Source: UBA5239 sp031548025 (lineage in GTDB: Bacteria > Verrucomicrobiota > Lentisphaeria > Victivallales > Victivallaceae). From it: a stretch of 64,000 nucleotides of DNA. The stretch covers positions 1-64,000 of the forward strand of contig JAVBRM010000176.1 in the NCBI GenBank assembly GCA_031548025.1, in the 5' to 3' direction. The first letter of the stretch is position 1. Each line of letters begins with the position of its first letter. The translations under genes and the position numbers were made by a program. Below, one piece after another: positions 61,164 to 64,000 of this stretch. The notes under the pieces were generated by a model. That model was given only the letters and a program-made list of their open reading frames with translations. It did not search any database and was not told the DNA's origin.

Positions 61164-63371
61164 TCAGTTGAAGTGTAACGTTTTACGCATGAGATGACGG
61201 AGGCGGTAGTCAACTTTCCGGGTATCGCGGCAAATGATTATCAACTCCGCCGCGTTTTGCAAAAATCCGCCAAGCCCGATTTCCCATTTCATGAATTTCC
61301 CGAATACATGGTCACTGATCAGGCGGTCATCCAGATAAGCCTCGCCGAAACTGCCGTCAAAAGTAAGGTCGATCACCAGGTTTTCCAGACCATCCAAAAG
61401 CCGGGGCTCCACCGGGACGCTCAGCTCAATATCATTGCCGCGCCGGGATTGCCGCCACGCAATATCCGGCTCCGGTAGCTCGAAGTGGCCGGTCATTACG
61501 TTGACTTTACGGACATCGTCGTACTGCCACTCCGCACCCTCGATACGTTTCCGGGCCGGACTCAAAAGCTCAATATAAAAATCACTGCGATCCGTTACTA
61601 CGGTAATGGAATGATCCGTGCTTTCTACAATGGACAAATCCGTGAGCATCACGTCTCCGGCGAAGTCCCAGACATTTCCAGCGAAATCCGTGCTCAGGAG
61701 CACATAACGGATATGACCGTTGAATTCAGCCGTTTTGATGCGGTTTTCCGGAGTCCCGATCAGCATGACTCCGCATGGTGATTCTTCGAGACCCAGAAAA
61801 TCCGCGCTTTGGATTTCGTTGCCGAACTTTGAAAGAAATCTTGTTTCAACAATTTCTTCGGCCGAGGCATGACAGATAACTTGAATTTGCTCCCCGAATT
61901 TTCGCTTGTCCAGCAAAGTGGCGGTCGAGTACTCCAGAAAATATCCCTCATCGAGTTTGATGAAAAAAGGCATGATTTTGCAACTGCCCGGAGGCAATTC
62001 CATTTGCACCCGTTTCGGATATTCCTGGCTGACTTCACAGGCAAGCTTGCCGGAAGTGACGCCTACTCTGATATCCCGTTTCCAGTGAGTACCGTGATGT
62101 TTGACGTTGCGCATAAAGATGAAATTGCTTTCACTTAGATTGAGCCCGGTAGTGGTTCGCGACAGATTTTCGACCGGCGCCGGAGTGTTGATCATGAGTT
62201 TGCGGTCTTTCCCGTAACCGTCGAAAAGGTCTTCGCCCAGTTCCACGCCCGGATGCGCCAGTCCGTAGCTCGCCACTGTTGCCCAGGTCCCATTTGGCGT
62301 CGATTTGAGGATATTTTGTTCAAAACTGCGAATGAACCAGCCGATGCGCTTGATGGCTTTGTAGGAGTCGCGCAACGTTCCAACACAACTGACCGGGGCC
62401 TGATAGTTGAAATTCTGTTTCGGCAGCATCGATTCCGCCGAATCATTGAAATTGTAACCGTCAAAAAGAACAAATGTATTGACGCCATTGGCACCTTCCG
62501 CGATATTCTGTTCGATATAGGCCTCAACCATGGATGCTTCGACGAGGGGACCCTGAAAACCGTTGGTGTTACGGTATGGCGGGACATCGTAATAACGGGC
62601 AAACATGCCGGCTCCGGTTTCGATGGATACCCACGGGCGGGTATGATTGTCCCACTTGTCCGTGGAAAACCCCCAAAGCTCACCGTCCGTGCCAAAACAG
62701 TTTACCGGATAGCCGCCGCCTGAATCACAAAGCTTATCCATCAAATTTTCTTTATCCGGGATATTGTTGATATCGATCAGCGGAATATCCATGCCCTGGG
62801 CTCTGACCAGCTCAAAATAATGCAAGACGTGCTTTATATTTTCTTCCGGATTGGTGGAGCCGCGTGCAATATCATCCCCTTTGCAACCGGCGGAACCCAA
62901 TTCATTTTCCAACTGAAGCAGAATGACCGGGCCATTTCGGGTGATTTGACGCGGCCGGGCCATTTCAATGATCTTTTCATAAAGCATTCCGGTATATTTC
63001 AAATATTCGGGATCATTGGTCCGCACCCGATCCCCGAGTTTGTCTAGGAGCCATTGCGGCAGTCCGCCGTTACGGTATTCGCTATGCACAAAGGGCCCCA
63101 GCCGCAATATGACCCAAAGTCCGATTTCTGCCGCCAGGTCCAACAATCTCGCCAGATCGTGATTGCCGTTGAAATCCCATTCTCCCTCGCGGGGTTCATG
63201 AAAAAGCCACGGTACATAGAGGCTTACCGTATTCATTCCGGCGCTTTTGATCCTGTTCAAACTATCCCGCCAATCACTTTGCCAAGCACGGCCATACGAA
63301 AAATCGCCTCCGAAAATGAAACGGGGAACTCCATCAATCTCAATATAATCTTTCCGAACTTCTATCATCAT
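61164..63371 (-). CDS. GH35-type beta-galactosidase
   Basis: The 735-residue enzyme starts like GH35 members (IDGVPRFIFGGDFSYGRAWQ, GMNTVSLYVPWLFHEPREGE, LGPFVHSEYRNGGLPQWLL). The acid/base glutamate lies in LLQLENELG near residue 158 and the nucleophile in VSIETGAGMF near residue 250. The C-terminal half consists of beta domains including a jelly roll. No signal peptide is seen, so it acts inside the cell on galactosyl oligosaccharides. AGGATAAT precedes the start, which may be either of two adjacent ATGs. It is divergent from the regulator at the window end. Confidence 0.92.
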   Translation of the reverse strand: MMIEVRKDYIEIDGVPRFIFGGDFSYGRAWQSDWRDSLNRIKSAGMNTVSLYVPWLFHEPREGEWDFNGNHDLARLLDLAAEIGLWVILRLGPFVHSEYRNGGLPQWLLDKLGDRVRTNDPEYLKYTGMLYEKIIEMARPRQITRNGPVILLQLENELGSAGCKGDDIARGSTNPEENIKHVLHYFELVRAQGMDIPLIDINNIPDKENLMDKLCDSGGGYPVNCFGTDGELWGFSTDKWDNHTRPWVSIETGAGMFARYYDVPPYRNTNGFQGPLVEASMVEAYIEQNIAEGANGVNTFVLFDGYNFNDSAESMLPKQNFNYQAPVSCVGTLRDSYKAIKRIGWFIRSFEQNILKSTPNGTWATVASYGLAHPGVELGEDLFDGYGKDRKLMINTPAPVENLSRTTTGLNLSESNFIFMRNVKHHGTHWKRDIRVGVTSGKLACEVSQEYPKRVQMELPPGSCKIMPFFIKLDEGYFLEYSTATLLDKRKFGEQIQVICHASAEEIVETRFLSKFGNEIQSADFLGLEESPCGVMLIGTPENRIKTAEFNGHIRYVLLSTDFAGNVWDFAGDVMLTDLSIVESTDHSITVVTDRSDFYIELLSPARKRIEGAEWQYDDVRKVNVMTGHFELPEPDIAWRQSRRGNDIELSVPVEPRLLDGLENLVIDLTFDGSFGEAYLDDRLISDHVFGKFMKWEIGLGGFLQNAAELIIICRDTRKVDYRLRHLMRKTLHFN

Positions 63372-63451
63372 TATTATCCTTTGCTCAATACCATCATTAT
63401 ACAGCCGGCAAAGGCATGTAACAACGTTTTAATCAAAGAATTTTACAAATA

Positions 63452-63470
63452 ACTGTTTGATACTGTTTGA
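63452..63470 (+). promoter_or_regulatory. Tandem ACTGTTTGAT/A repeats in the divergent promoter
   Basis: ACTGTTTGAT at 63452-63461 is followed directly by ACTGTTTGAA at 63462-63471, a 10-bp tandem repeat in the 130-bp gap between the GH35 gene and the regulator gene. One-turn spacing suits paired binding of a regulator on one DNA face. The role is inference. Confidence 0.4.
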
Positions 63471-63501
63471 ATTTTCAGCGAGTGTGTGATAATTTTCAGG
63501 C

Positions 63502-64000
63502 ATGGTTACAAAAGCGGAAATAATTACTTATCTGGATTGCCTGGAACTCGCGGAAGGCGAAAAACTCCCGTCTTTGCGGCAGATCGCGCGGCATTTCAAG
63601 TTATCAGAATACAAGGCCCACCGGCTTATGAAACAGGTCGCGCAGGAAAAAAATTATCAGGTCATCCATGGTTCGGGCTTTTTCATGCCGGGAAAAAATC
63701 GCGAATGGAAACCTTTCGAAAAAACCGTAGCACTCGTTTCTCCGGCAGGATTATTTATCCGGGAACTGACTTCTCTCCATAAACTCGCCATTTCCTATAA
63801 GTTCAATTTTCTGAATATTGCTATCTCGCATTCAGACGTGGAATTTGAATATGAAACTCTGGAATTCCTGCTTTCCCGCCGTGTCTGGGGCATCATGCTC
63901 CTGCCTTATCCGGACTCGATTCAGAAGAATATTACCATTCTGGAGAAAATGAAAAAATCCGGAATCAATTGTGTGTTGCTGGAGCGTCCTCCGGGAAAAA
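63502..64000 (+). CDS. GntR-headed LacI-type regulator, cut by the window end
   Basis: A frame from the ATG at 63502 stays open to the window edge for 166 codons. The product has a short N-terminal GntR-like helix-turn-helix (LPSLRQIARHFKLSEYKAHRLMKQV), a linker, and the start of a periplasmic-binding-protein-like sensor (KTVALVSPAGLFIREL, FLLSRRVWGIMLLP). The ribosome-binding site is weak (TCAGG). It is divergent from the GH35 gene and likely controls it. The 3' end is outside the window. Confidence 0.82.
   Translation, partial: MVTKAEIITYLDCLELAEGEKLPSLRQIARHFKLSEYKAHRLMKQVAQEKNYQVIHGSGFFMPGKNREWKPFEKTVALVSPAGLFIRELTSLHKLAISYKFNFLNIAISHSDVEFEYETLEFLLSRRVWGIMLLPYPDSIQKNITILEKMKKSGINCVLLERPPGK

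Overview
The window looks like a chromosomal segment of a polysaccharide-degrading member of the Lentisphaerota (Victivallales-like) or a close PVC-superphylum relative. The reasons are three pseudopilin-like proteins with the FTLIELLVVIAII type N-terminus and a DGH-type C-terminal motif, one near each carbohydrate cluster; GntR-headed LacI-type regulators; DUF4838-type proteins; and a high density of glycoside hydrolases. The taxonomic call is inference from gene style. No rRNA, tRNA or CRISPR array was seen.

Region 1 (about 1-6.9 kb) looks like a mobile element: a tyrosine recombinase with a 16-bp inverted repeat over its leader, a small excisionase-like HTH protein, a small lipoprotein behind an attenuator-like hairpin, a GcvH-like protein that has lost its lipoyl-lysine loop, a 90-aa unknown protein, and a large MobF (TrwC/TraI-type) relaxase-helicase. 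Region 2 (7.0-20.6 kb, + strand) starts with a consensus sigma-70 promoter and a GntR/LacI regulator. It continues with a pseudopilin, a heparinase II/III-type lyase, a Gfo/Idh/MocA oxidoreductase, a ThuA-like protein, a DUF4838-type protein, two gene remnants that keep their ends but lack their middles, an iron-sulfur FrhB-like protein, an FAD oxidoreductase and a GHL6-like glycosidase. Region 3 (21.1-25.9 kb, - strand) is a TRAP transporter operon with UxuA and an SDR fructuronate reductase, i.e. uronate uptake and catabolism.

Region 4 (26.1-47.5 kb) has a pseudopilin and an AraC regulator on the - strand. Divergent from them is a + strand operon for an L-arabinose-rich polymer: GH2, GH51, GH31 (interrupted by an in-frame amber codon), GH27, GH127/GH146, a sodium/solute symporter, GH43, a second GH31 and a GH43-like/GH51 fusion. 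The first enzymes carry signal peptides and the last three do not, so the order suggests extracytoplasmic trimming, uptake, then cytoplasmic finishing. Region 5 (47.7-48.7 kb) is an HxlR regulator divergent from a flavin-binding protein. Region 6 (49.2-61.0 kb, - strand) has a GntR/LacI regulator, an unrecognised TIM-barrel-like protein, a pseudopilin, a multidomain DUF4838 protein and its stand-alone C-terminal-domain paralogue, a GH36-like enzyme, an M28-type peptidase and an AAC(3)-family acetyltransferase. Region 7 (61.2-64.0 kb) is a GH35 beta-galactosidase divergent from another GntR-type regulator cut by the window end.

The most novel signal is non-coding. Two diverged copies of a ~185-bp element (20.7-20.9 kb and 48.9-49.05 kb) each lie about 140 nt past the end of a long operon, in the same orientation relative to it. 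Each has a three-part hairpin with compensatory base changes, a T-tract, and a conserved block beyond the T-tract. It may be a repeated terminator-like RNA or a small mobile element.
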